Below are positions 13,801 through 26,100 of a stretch of 64,000 nt of DNA, in pieces. The notes under the pieces were generated by a model. The model did not search any database and was not told where the DNA came from. It worked only from the letters and a program-made list of their open reading frames with translations. The position numbers and the translations under genes were made by a program. Numbering within the stretch: the stretch's first letter is position 1; each line of letters begins with the position of its first letter. The DNA is from Aptenodytes patagonicus (taxonomy: Eukaryota > Chordata > Aves > Sphenisciformes > Spheniscidae), in NCBI RefSeq assembly GCF_965638725.1, contig NC_134960.1, forward strand, positions 1,986,501-2,050,500. Reading direction: 5' to 3'.

Positions 13801-15522
13801 AACACATTGAGATCAATGATTCTGCTTCCAGGGTTTAGGAAGCATCTTCCCCAAAAGAAATATGACAGGTTTTCCCTAAGATGTGTTTCAGTATCGTATT
13901 ATTTAAATTTTAGCAGAGGCTTCTGGAGAACAGTATATTACTTCAGTTCTTAGAATTTTTCAGTCACTTCAAGGATGTGAAATTGCAAACTTGGTCTTAA
14001 GCGAAACAGATACGCAAAATGCGAGCCATGGCGAGGGTGGGACCAGAGGCACCCAATGCGGGGGGAAGCCCTCTTGCTTATCTGGCACTTCTCCATGGAG
14101 CAGAAGGAAAGGCTGCAGGTAGCTTCAGACAGGCAACGGGAGAGACTGCACAGGAGGAGCAGATGGAGGAGGGAATGTCCTATGAGCTGCAATGTCCTCC
14201 TGCACCTGCTGCAAAGAGGGACTCAGTGCTTGCTGCTGCTGTTTCCAAGTCAGATGTTCCTACCTCGGTCTTCTAAGATATTGAAATTATATTTCCTATT
14301 ATTTCTGGTATCTTCATAAAAACCTGAGACAAAAATTCTTCACTCTGTTGCCGACCTCACTGTAAATCACGAACAGGTAGCTTGAAATAATGGGGGGAAG
14401 GAGATCTTGGGAAACACTGGTATAGGAAACCAAGAGAGTACTTTCATTGAGATACATAAACCAAAGCACAACCGTTATTTAAATTCTATGCATAGCTGTG
14501 AAAAGTTAGAGCCAAATTCTCGTTGTAAATCAGGGTAGCTCTATTAACTTCAGTGGAACAGTGCCAGCACATCCCAGACAAAGACTTGGCTCGGTCTATT
14601 AATAGCAACCGTCGAGTAATGGAACTGCTTGGAGAAGTTCCACTGGAACAAAATTTTGATTAAAAAAATGGAGATAAGAATGACAGAGTAATCTGCCTTC
14701 TGGTTCTCTCATGGAATGTGGCTCCCACAGGGTTTGATCCTGTGCACCTCCCAGCACCTCCAGATACCACCGAGCTTGCACAGCTCAGCGAGAGCCGGCA
14801 GTCACTGCGGTGGTCCAGATTTTCAGGTGCAGTCTGTTTGTTTAGATAACGTAACAGCGGTGTGATAGCAACTGTGGTACAGTCTGATTCTGCATTTAGT
14901 GTCAGTGCAATCATTCTCTCAGCTGCTTTTCTTTCTCTGTAGCTTCAGAAAATCCAAGGTTTTCCTTTCACGAGATATCTAAGGCTTTTATTTCTTTAAA
15001 TCCTTCAATACACCATCGTGAAAAGGATGGGGAATGTCGTTATCAGCCATTGATGCTTCATGTTTCCTGTGTGACCCTGTTATTCAGGGATAGACGATTA
15101 AATTTCACAGATGCATTTTAGATCATCTCTAAAGAGAGAGAGAACTTCTCCAGGCATCCTGGAGTCGGTTTCTTAGTGAAATTTCAAAAAAAAGCCCAGC
15201 AGAAATTCCCACTGTGTGGTGTTATGCTGTTTTCATTTCCCAGAAACTAGTTAATTTATTTACTGTGCCCCACCAGTCCAAGTTTCCTTTATAGATTAAC
15301 TTGTGTATTTTGGCTCCTATCCATCTCTTCCTTTGGCTCAAAATGAATGATACCAGGACTGTCTTTGAAACAAGGCAGGAATGGGAAGTTTTTTTGATTA
15401 AACAGCAACATCACCCCTGAAACCTCTCTCCCTGCCAGCTTTATGAGGCCCCACTGCAGAAGTACGGCATTGGGAATGGCAGATTAAGGTCTGGTGAGTT
15501 CAACTTTTTTGAAGAAAACAGA

Positions 15523-15680
15523 TAATAGAATCGTAGAACGGTTTGGGTTGGAAGGGACCTCTAAAGGTCATCTAGTCCAACCCCCCTGCCGCGGGCAGGG
15601 ACATCTTCAACTAGATCAGGTTGCTCAGAGCCCCGTCCAACCTGACCTGGAATGTCTCAAGGGATGGGGCATCCACCGCA
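15523..15680 (-). mobile_element. Truncated CR1 LINE (3' end)
   Basis: The plus strand shows AATAGAATCGTAGAACGG, then GGTTTGGGTTGGAAGGGACC, then TCATCTAGTCCAACCCCCCT and GGGCAGGGACATCTTCAACT, and further CR1 words down to GGATGGGGCATCCACC. This is the reverse complement of the 3' end of avian CR1 retroposons, whose 3' terminus carries an ATTCTATG-type octamer repeat, so the element points to the minus strand. It is 5' truncated, as nearly all CR1 copies are, and encodes nothing. It lies in the presumed first intron of SHROOM1 and is the clearest sign of avian (or close reptilian) origin. Confidence 0.93.
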
Positions 15681-17241
15681 CCGAACAGGTTGCCATATGT
15701 AATATTCTGGTAGGATTTGGAAACAGTTTGCATCTCCTCAGAAGATGTCACATGGAGCAGCTTGTCACCAAAGGTTTTCAGGACTGTTTGTTTGCTTTCT
15801 TTTAATAACTAATCAGTCTTTAGAACTCATTTAAATGAGAATTACTAAACAAGGTCACTGGCTAGTACGTACCTGTCTGGCTTGCGAGGTTCAGTCTTTT
15901 ATTAGGGGTTTGTATTACCTGTGAGCATGTCAGAGGGGTTTGAAGCTGGTAGAGGTGGTTGAGGGGGTCACACTGGTAGAGTGTGACCACCTCCGGTGTG
16001 TCTTCTGTTGGCCTATTAAGTGGGCTGCTTGTTGCAACCTCATTTGTTAAACAAAACCTGCATGCGTCGTGTATAACAATCAGAGAGTAAATGTCAAGTG
16101 CTGCTAATAAACACAGACTGTTTTCTAGACTCTGCAAAAATTGTGTATTTGTTGTACATGGACTCTAAGCTGGTGCTTTTTCTAGTACATTTGCTATGTT
16201 TGCAGGGGAGTTCTCAGCATCAGTCATAAAAACATTTGGCTGTCTTTTAAAATCTGTGATTTGTTACTGACAGCAGAATCTCTCATCGAGATACTCTATC
16301 ATCTCATCAAGCCACTTTCTGTAAGCCTCTGGGAAAGGTTTTCCAAGATATGTATTTTTGAGCACAGATGGAAATGGCACGGAAGCTCACTTAAACGACA
16401 AACCATTTTCATCATGTTCATGAAATAAAGTATGATTTGGTTCTTGCTTCTCTGAGGAACAACGGAAGCCTTTAAGGAGGGGGGAGGAGGCTGATAAGAC
16501 TGATTATAATCATGATTTCTTCCTATTTGATAATTCTTCTGGGTTAATCTGTGCACTGCTTGTTCAGTACAGTTGTCCATGGGGCACTGACGCGTCCAAC
16601 TAACTGTCCATGTGTTCATATTTCTGTGTGAGATTTTCTGAAAGGAAACGCGGAGGCGCTGGTGGGGTTTGGGGCACACGTTGTGTAATGTCCTTGCAGT
16701 CACGTAGTTGCAAACCCCCATGCTGTTTAGGTCAGGGCTGCATCCATCAGAATGAGAGCTGGGCACTGATCCACGGTTGTGAGCGGTTTTGGAAGCACAA
16801 CTCTAAGTCACTTTGAAACTTCAGCCAACCAGGTGCATGTTGTATTTAAGCACCTCCAGGATTAGGCAGCATCTGAGCTGGGATTTTCAACCTCTCAGAT
16901 TTATTTCTAGACAGATTCAGAAACTAGTTTTGATTCTGGCCCTTGATATTTTGCAATCATAATGAGAGGGCGTCTTCTAATTGTATGTATAGTCTCTTAG
17001 ATTTAATGAAGATCTGGAGAACTCTTGTTATTAAAGACTTAGTTGCTCTGTTTGTGATAGAGGAAATGATCATTCCAAGATCCTGATAATTACTGAAGCC
17101 AGAAATTTACTTCTGGCTACTCTAAATACTATTTTGAAGTTCTGACCTTGAGCATGTGGGCGATGCTCACTGCCTGATCTCCCCAACTGCAATCAGAATC
17201 CTCCCACTGAGTCTTTCTCACGTGTTTCTCTTTCTTTTTAG

Positions 17242-17346
17242 GATCCTCTAGATATTATTGGAATGTGACTACAGAGAAAAATGTGCTTTTCTAACAACTC
17301 AGTTGTGGACATTTAATCAGACTTTGATTTCTGGAAATGCTACAAC
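17242..17346 (+). other. SHROOM1 5' UTR segment with three upstream ATGs
   Basis: This leader runs from the acceptor at 17241 to the start codon at 17347. It contains ATG-TGA at 17263-17268 (a minimal start-stop element), an ATG at 17281 opening an 11-codon frame that stops at 17314-17316, and an ATG at 17337 whose frame overlaps the main start and stops shortly inside the coding region. The main ATG has A at -3 and G at +4, the best context of the four. Upstream ATGs of this kind usually lower or condition translation of the main frame; that they do so here is inference. Confidence 0.75.
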
Positions 17347-20124
17347 ATGGCTTCGTCTGGGAATGAGATAGAAAGATGGACTCACAGGCAAGGTGGCAGA
17401 ATTGGGGAGCTGGTAGAGCCTGTGACCTCTCCTGAAAATGGTAATTGTCTTTCACCAGCGAAGTCGATCGGCAGCGTAGATCATCTCTTGCACCTCCCTG
17501 GAAGAGTAGACTCTGCTTACAGCTCTTTCTCAGGGGGATCAAATGTTCCAGAGTATCCCACCCCATCGTGCTATGGTGAAAACTGCTGTTTGCCTCCAGA
17601 GCAGGTACCATACATGGACTCAGAATATGTAAGAGGTATTTATAATCTCAGTGCAGCAAACTCTGACCTCAGATGCCTGCATCCATACAAGGTACCAGAC
17701 CTGAGCATCCATAATAACTCCCACAGCTCCAGTCCCGCTGAACGCTGTGGAAGCACTCCTACCCGAGGGACTTTAAATCAGGGACCGCTGCCTCTGGCTG
17801 CACCTCCACCTTCTCCTCCCACACGACTCGATAGCTATAAAGTCGCTAGACACCTTGAAAACTCAAGAGGGAGACGCAACTCTGGAAGTCACAGTGAGTG
17901 TAGTGTGCAGCCAGCTCCTTGCGTGCAGGACAATCGCTTAGCAGATAGGGATGTACCATGGAGTCAACACAGGGATGAGATTACTGAGCAAGATATAGTG
18001 GCTGCTAGGAGAAAGACTCTGGAAAACAAGGGCCTTTCTTCTTCTGATTCTACAAACGAGGTATGTAGATCAAAAATTCAGGGGTTAAAGACGGAGGAAA
18101 ATGGAGAGTGGAGCTCATCCCAACAACCTATGAAGAGAAGCAATCCACACATTTTCAGCAGACCTTCTTCGTTCATTTTTCAAGAATATTTGAGGACTGA
18201 CTCTGTGGCTAATGTCCCTAAAATACTTTCTGCTTATACTTCAGTTCATGCTTATAAAATTCCTGAAGAGATGAACTCCCGGTCCTACCACCCGGTGCAT
18301 ACCAACCCTAGCACTGTTAATGATACACAAGAAGACAAACAGTATCCCTGCAGTGTGCGTAAGCCAACTTTCAGAGAAGCAGATCTGCGAAGCGCAGTGC
18401 CAGAACCCGGCCAACAGTGCCCGCTCCGTGCCGAGTTGCATTCAGACTTGGATCAAGATGTGTTTGAGGACAGTTGTGACTTAAAATATATGGAGAATGC
18501 TCTTCTAATTAAAAATGCGTCCAGGAAGCTGAACAGCTGTACAGACGAAAATCAGTGCTATGACTCCGAAGGAAAAATTGGGAGTGACGTTAGGGAACCA
18601 CTCCTGAGTCAGCAAGCCAAAATGCAGAGATCATCACTGTCCTGCAGCTACGATACTGTAGAAGCGGAGCACCCTCTCTGTGAGGAGTCGGATCAGGGAA
18701 ATAAGCAATGCTATGATAATACTAACCAAATGTCTTTTTTCAGACCGGAGGAAGATTCCACATCTCAGTTTTTACATGAAGTCAAGAAAGAAAAACAGGC
18801 TAATAACAGCAGTCCTGACCCTAGCACGCATCTAAAAGAAGAGGAACCTCCTGTTCAGAAATTTCAACCTGAATTTCAAAAAGAGCTCTTAAAACAGCTT
18901 CAGGATGATCTTGCTGGTGAACAAATAACCAGGCAGACGACTCCCATGCTTTACTATCTTTCTGGGGGGAAAACCACCAACATCCTGCACCACAACAAGC
19001 TTGCCCAATGTCAAGAGGACTCAAGGAGCTCACCAAGGGAATTTCCAGGAAGCAGCTACTCTGCCTCAGCACGGTGTCTAGAGATACAAAGGGAAAGCAA
19101 TCAGCTTCAAAGGACCAACCACCACCATCAGTGCAGTGCTGATGATCTCCTGCTTGAGACTGAAGATCTCATTCTTGGGAGTCCTGCTTCATCCACGGAT
19201 GAGAGTTTCAAGAACGACTATAGAGAGAAACTTAAAGTGGCTCAGAAAAAGGTTCTGAGAGAAACCTCCTTTAAAAGAAAAGACTTGCAGATGAGTTTGC
19301 CCGTTAGACTCAGACAGAAACCCTCTAAAAGGCCTTCAATCGAACACCTTAGGTCTTTCTCGTTATCCAGTGCAAGCGAGGATGCCAAACCTGTTCCTTG
19401 TTCCCCTTCTCATTTAGAATCCTTGGAAAGTTTCAATAGAGATGAAGAAATTAAGAGGCCACAAACAGGTCGAATAGGGGGAAGGAAAAGGGTAACAAAG
19501 GAGCAAAAGAAACTGTGTTATTCTGAACCTGAGAAACTCGATCAGCTGGCAGATAAGGAAGTACCATGGAGTCAAGTCAGGGATGAAATCACTGAGCAAG
19601 ATATAGTGGCAGCTAGGAGAAAGACTCTGGAGAACAGAGGGAGGGCACTTTCCAGTTCAAGTATCTCCAGGACGGAGCTGAAACAAATCCAGCATACTGC
19701 ACTTATTGAATACATGGAACGAAAGATTAATCAAAGGCCAGGTAGTTCACAACACCTCCTGCTGCATAAGCCGCCCCTGCAGAAGAGGCTGTCGCATCCC
19801 AAATGGCCTCCTGGCAAGGTTTCCAATCCAAACGGGAGCAGGAAGGTGCAAAACAATGAGGTTTTCTGCCAAGTTTTCTCCAAAGAAAAATCACCAGATG
19901 TTTCTCCTCCTTTGGCTTTTGTTCCCCCGCTGAGCGTGACCAGCAGGTGCGATCCCAGCTCTGATGCTGCTGGTACGGCGACCTTGAAGCACGACCCGTC
20001 CCCCAGCAAAGCGGACGGGAGCTGCACCGGCAAGTGTGTGTCAGCTGAAAGTCTCCCGCAGGCAGATGCTCCTGCATCTGGGAGAGCTCGCGAGAGATCA
20101 AAATCGACTCCTCCTTCCACACAG
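17347..20124 (+). CDS. SHROOM1: SHROOM1 large first coding exon
   Basis: Encodes residues 1-926 in one open frame and ends in phase 0 at CCACACAG|GTAAGA. It is serine-, proline- and charge-rich and mostly low-complexity outside the conserved patches. A 30-residue module (PWSQ, then [18 protein letters not shown]) occurs twice, at 199-228 and 735-764; the second copy directly follows the conserved [11 protein letters not shown] motif. If the intron is retained, the frame adds only six residues (VRKILR) and stops. The start is chosen because the ATG has a strong context, is the first in-frame ATG after the acceptor, and places DSAYSSFS near the N-terminus as in mammalian SHROOM1. Confidence 0.95.
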
Positions 20125-23100
20125 GTAAGAAAGATACTAAGATAGTAATTATTGTTTGAGTCCAACTTATGACTGTCTACCTGTTTTAGAGAACTGTGGG
20201 ACTATTCATGTGAAAAACTGCTGAACATCACGAATGAGGAATTAAGACTTGATTTATTCAATTATTTTTTTTTTTAAGCACGCAATAGACAGATGATAGA
20301 TGTGGAGGAGAAGCCACATTTGCTTAATCCATACGAAATGCTGTGTAGCTGTTTGAAAGCAAGATGCATGCTCTGGTTTGCAGTGTACAGGAGCAATAAT
20401 TTGGGGGGATTTGGGGAGAAGTGCTACCAATTTTAACGCGTTAAGTATTTCTGATTAATGATAATTCATTATTCTCAAAAATATTTTGTAAGAAAGTATT
20501 GCAGACAAACAAGGTGTCCTTTAATGTGAAGAGTTACAAAAGAATTGCAAAAGGAAGGAAACTTCATACCAGCTGACTGAAACGCATATTTGGTCTGGGC
20601 AGAGTCATTTGTTATCGTTCAGCAAGTGCAGAGGTAAAGGCAGGGAGGAAGAGGAGTGTCCGCTTCAAGGGACACGCTGCGCCAGCGCCGTAGGCTCTGC
20701 TCGAGGGCTGGACAACGCCAGGCATGTGAGGGTCCCTTCCAGAGCTACAGAGGGGCGTGCGCGGGGTCTGGCACTCAGAAGACGCGTTTGCAGAGAACGC
20801 GTGCTGTATGCAGGATGACGCTGTTTGTGTTTCAGCGGTCACTGTTGTTAACTACAGCAACTTCATTAGAGCGCTGTCCCAGAAAAGGTTGTTATAGAGG
20901 GATTTTTATAAATGACCAACCTTTTTGGGTCCTGAATCTGAAGGACAGTAGCTGTCAATATTGTTGTCAAGGAGAATAAAGAAGATAAAAGGTTCAGAAA
21001 AACAAATAATCTAATATACTACTAACGTTACCCAACTGAAGAGGCTGACAAACTTCCACCAATGCTGCCTACTTTCTGAATTGTTATGAGAGTCAATGAG
21101 AGTATGTATTTTGTTGCTAGCAGTTCTTTGGTTTTCTAGGAAAAAGAGATGGTTGCTACCTAAGAAGAGCATAATAGCAGTTTCATTAATAAAAGGAGGT
21201 AGGCAAACTCAAAAATAAAAACTTTGGTGAACCTACTCAGAGATCTGCTGTTGGCTTCTGTTTCCAGAGATAACAAAAACAGGAGTAAAATTAAGCAGCT
21301 GCCTAGTCTGAAAATGCCGGTTGTCCTAGTGTGCTGTTTTCATTTCCAGGACACTTACAGATGTGCCGGTGGTGCAGCGGCACCGTCTCGGCGTTGCGAG
21401 AGCTGTCTCGGCACCCCCAGGTAAGGCTGCGAAGGCTGTGCCTAGGTAGAGCCTATATCCAAGATGCGTGAGCTCCAGTGGCAGCCGTGGTTGTCTGCTT
21501 CTGTCCTTGTGTCTTGGGATCCTTCGTTGCCCATGTGGGAATATTCATCTGCTACACTATTTGTTTCATTTTGGGGCAGTCTTTAAAATCATTTCTACTG
21601 TCTGGAGCAAAAGCGGAGAATTCAGAGTGTACCTGAGGCGCTCTCCCTGCGGCAGCCACTCTTCTTCAGATATCTGAGATCACAGCTCCCTCATCCGAGC
21701 TCCGGCGAAAACAGCACCTGCCACAGCTCGGATATGCCCAGTCCTGAAAAATTTGTGTAATCACAGTGTGGTGTAATAGGGGCTTTTGGTCTGGGTTTTT
21801 TTTTAAAGGAAAAAAATATTGTGCCGTTTACACATAGCTAACTAGAAAGTTTGTGTGTTGACATTTATTTGCTTGTTTGAGGAGCATCAGGGAAGAAAAA
21901 GATCTGAACTTTGTCTCAACAAGGCAGTGACGCTGACACTTGTGTAGTAATCGAATTTCCACTGTTTCGGTCATTCAAAAAGATCCAAAGGGTTTCTGCA
22001 GGCTTGATTATCTTAGGAAAAAAATTGTATTTTTGGTAAGATTTTGAAGTTTTTCTTAGATTTCCTAAGAGGCTTAGCAGGTCAGCATGAATGTCACTGG
22101 AAGTTCTGGACAGAACAGTAACATCAGAAACATATCTGATCATAGCTCTCTAATACGTACTAAGTAATGAAAAGATGAGAACTCCAGATCTGGTTTCATT
22201 AGTAATTAATTTAGATGATCATCTTTGGGAGATAGCTGTAAGTACAGGTTTCATTCTGTTGTAGTTTTATCTCATTTTTTCTCTTTGTTTTCCTCCATGA
22301 GAAAGTGCTGTTGAGCCGTGGTAGAAAAGCCAGACTAGACTGGGCATGTTTGCAGTATTAATTACTCAAATAAAAGTTCCAGCTGGGACCAGCAGGAAGA
22401 GCAAGCTACGATCATTACCCACTCCGACAGTGTCCGTAGGTTAGTGGAAAAAAGCTTGAGAACTTTATTATGCATATTCTGCATTCATTCAATTCCACGA
22501 TATAATTTTGAGGTAGTTTTCACTGATACTATCCATTTTCTGTGATAACTGCTGCAGATAGTTTGTTCAGCCTACAAGCTGGTCCTACCCCCTGCCATTG
22601 CAATAGGCCTGAGAATGAGTAAGAATAAGGCCCAGCAATGCTTGCGGTGATTTTCTCAGCTGTTTCTATCTCTTCTCTTCATCATCTGTCACTCCATAAA
22701 CATTTGTCAATCCATGATCACAATATTGCATCGTCACCACGTTAATTTGGGTATCGCAGCGCAGCATCACGTTGCGATGCCGTGGTGTTTTGCAGGGGGT
22801 GTTTCTAGCACCTTTTTGATGGAAAGGCTTTCCAGCATTAAGGGCATCACTACATCGCCAGGACCAGGTGGTTCAAGTCAAGGTCAAATGAGTTTTTTAT
22901 TTTTAATTGCAGTGAAAAGGTGCACATAACAGATAAGGTATCTCTAAGTGACATTGTTAGTCGTTATCTAGTATGAACTATGATTAAATTTCCCTTTGCC
23001 AAGCTGACTTCATTTTTTTGATGAAAAGCTAAAGTTGACTGCGTTAAAGCTGCAAAGTAGAGCTGGAAGAAGGGAAACTATGAGAGAAGATGGAATTTCA

Positions 23101-26100
23101 GAAATAGCAAGACTTTCATTGCTGAGCCACAGCACAGCTCAGTTTGGCCACGTGAAAACCTTTGTATCTCGCCAGCGCCTGCTTGAGCCGGGTAAGCACA
23201 GCTCAGCTGCAAACCATCCACGCCCTCCACAGAGCCCCACATCTGCGTCAGGAAACCTGCCCAGACAAGCAACGGCTGGAGATAGCGTGGGGCTCGTGGG
23301 ATTAAATATAATAGTCCAAGCATGTGGAAGCTTTCCTAGCACAACACAGTCTGCTGGTATTTTCTTAAATCTAGAAACTGTTCTGTGTGTGTATCTTCAC
23401 CGGGGGTACTGCAGTCTCCACTGTTAGACATTAAGTGTCTTCTTCACTCTCCACTGCCCCGGTCTCTTTCAGGAAGAGAAAATGCCTCCCTTCGTATCTC
23501 CACATATGGCTTAGGAAAGACTCACACCATCCATAGAGACAGGGTTAACTAGTACCTTTAAGGGAGGGAAGGACCGATTGCTGCATTGCTTTTATATGTG
23601 ACCTTAGAGGAAGAGCTAAATGAAGGTGGACAAACTGCAGTGAGCTCCCTGTGCCTGTTTTGAGGGAGAAAATTTTTGCTTTGTGCCTACAACTTTGAAG
23701 CTCCTATGTCAGGTTAACATAGTTAAATCAGGGTTTATAAATCTTCCTTCCATCTAATTCCTCTAGCTTTCCTCTCTACTGTCCCCTCATAATCCTGTTA
23801 CGTTATGAAAAATTTTGCTAGAGGAAAAAATAGGTTTGTTCATGCAGTCATGATTAATACAATAGTATTTATATATACAGATGCACCGACTTTTTTCACA
23901 AGCAGTTCCATGGATGTATACATGAACATTAGGGATTGCAGAAGATGGTCTCCGTGTACTCCAATCATCTTGTATTCTTGCAAATTCTGGTCCAAAGTGT
24001 ATTTTTAAATTACGTATCTCTGCTTATTCTGTCATCCTGAATATAATTATTTATGCCCTGCAGACAGTAGCTTTTTCCATCAAAGTTTCTTCTGAAGTGT
24101 TGCATCAGAAAACTCAAAGCACTGGGTCAGACGTGCGTTGGCCAACTCAAAAGTAGAAGTTTGATCTCAAAATGGTTAACTGAAAAGATTTAATAAAACT
24201 TTTACTCAAGTCTAATGGCCATTTCAAAACAGAAGCCTCAGATGAACAGTGTTTCCTCTGTTGGTATTCAGTTCGCCTAAAGAGAAGGAAGCACTAGATG
24301 TTTTCTCTGAGAAGGACTGAGAAGTGATGCACAGGAGACAGTGACGGCTAAACCGGTTCTCACTCTTGGGCTGGAACATTCTCGCAGTAGAATTAAGGTG
24401 TAAGGAACAAGACGGTAAAGGTTTGCCCTCTTGCAATACAGTCACTGTGTTACAAGAGAGCTGGTGGAGGAAAATGCAAAGTGCAAATCGTCCTCCTGTT
24501 GCTGCCGGGTGGTGCCCAGATGTGGCCTGAGGAAGTAAAGGTCTCGGCAAGCCCCGGTCCCCGCAAGTGTCTCGTCCTGTTGGCAGCTTGCTCGCCAAGG
24601 CGAGTGGGATGGCTGCGTGCTTTTCATCCGTTGCTCAGACAGCAGCAGTGTGACGTTTCGGGGCACTTTTTACCACGGGTTTATTTCAGAAAACATGTAT
24701 GTTGGCCATAATTAGAAAATGAGAAATTTAATGGGGATTCAAACAATGGGGAGTGGTGCAGCTAGACATTTTACATACTCCCTTCTTTTCCCAAGCAAAA
24801 TTAATAGGTATTACAGAATCTGAATTTAAAAAACTTTACTAAAAAGAGAAAGCTGGAAAGATAATGATGATTACCTGTAGCTGCTTAAACAGTCTGCAAA
24901 AATATCTATTGTAGAGGAGGTGTCTGGAACAAAAGGAAGTGTCTTCTTTCTTACAGTTTCCGTGATCCTGAGAAAGATGGATGTAAGAATCATGAATATA
25001 AAGACAATGACATAATTGGACGTGCATGTTGTCAGGATACTAAGGAGCTGACTCCTGAAACCTCTGTTCCTATCCCAAGAAGCGGAAGCAAGGAAGATGC
25101 TCAGGTGGAGGAGGAATGCAGAACTCAATCTCTGAATGGCAGCGCTTTATTAAAGTGTCCAGAGCAGCAGCCTGCACCTTCTCCAGAGCAAGTAATGTAC
25201 TGCCACACAGCGTTAGCTCGGCCTCACCAAGGAGACAAAAATACAGCCAAAGGTTTAATTGCAAAGGAAACATCCATGCACAATAGCCAAGATGATACTT
25301 TCCCCCAGAGAGAGACAAATCTGCCCAAAAGGAGACTGCAGTCTCCTGAAGACCAGCGATACGAAGAACTTGCTATGGAGATCATTGCCAAAGACAATTC
25401 TCTGGTTGATATTCTCATGCCTCATCCTGTTAGAAAAACTGCTCTAGACCTGATGGAGGGTCTTTTTCCTGTTAACATTTCCATGCTGGATAAATCACAC
25501 AGAAAAAAGGGAGACGTACAGCATGCGCAGGAGAATGAGTAAGTAGACAAAACCAATTATCCAGTATTTTAAGCTATTTTAGCGAATGAATATCATGTAT
25601 ACACTAGTAGTAAGATGATGTGAGCATAATTTTTTATTTTTTTCATTAGCAAAATATTTTAGCTTTCCGATTCACATATCAAGAAATATCTGAGGCTATG
25701 GGTATTTGACAGAAGAAATGTGGTTCAGCGATACCTTATTAAAAGGGGCTGTGACAAACCTGGGCTGCAAATCTTTTGCTCTATATCTTTTAAAAACTTA
25801 GAAAAATTGCTGCTGTGAGAAAGGAGGAGAGTGATTCTGAAGTCAAGATGCATAAAAACACGAACACGATGTTTGTGAACAAAACTCTAAGTGTTTGCCA
25901 CAGGTATTTATTTTCTGTTCCAATAGCAGGAAAAGTAGTAAAGATGCAACAGAAGAATGTCCTGTATCTGACCACAATGCCAAGCAAAGGAGCGAAGATC
26001 CTACCTCTGAGGGAAACCAAGTCCTGGATAGGAGCAGAGACAGCACAAACGACCTAGATGACATCACGTCTAAGAAAGTATGTAGATGACCATCAGAGGA

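Larger units (their letters stand above)
6192..17241 (+). other. Probable SHROOM1 intron 1 / 5' non-coding region
   Basis: This AT-rich stretch of about 11 kb ends at a clear 3' splice site (pyrimidine tract then TTTTTAG at 17235-17241). It carries one CR1 fragment, a CA/TA microsatellite and homopolymer runs, and otherwise nothing I can name. Open frames such as the one on the minus strand at 16299-16766 start at non-ATG codons and resemble no family I know. A possible acceptor at about 13575 (CTTTTTGCTTACAG) lacks a convincing downstream donor, so I did not call an exon there. Confidence 0.5.

Noticed and set aside
16299-16766. Minus-strand 155-codon frame upstream of SHROOM1
   Set aside because: Starts at GTG, has no recognisable domain and no splice or promoter signals; likely chance.
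23035-23427. Plus-strand 130-codon frame in a SHROOM1 intron
   Set aside because: Non-ATG start, no matching splice sites and no known domain.
24973-25538. Alternative SHROOM1 acceptor at 24972 that would join the large exon directly in frame
   Set aside because: The AG lacks its own pyrimidine tract and follows a much better AG at 24956; the 71-nt exon explains the phase better.
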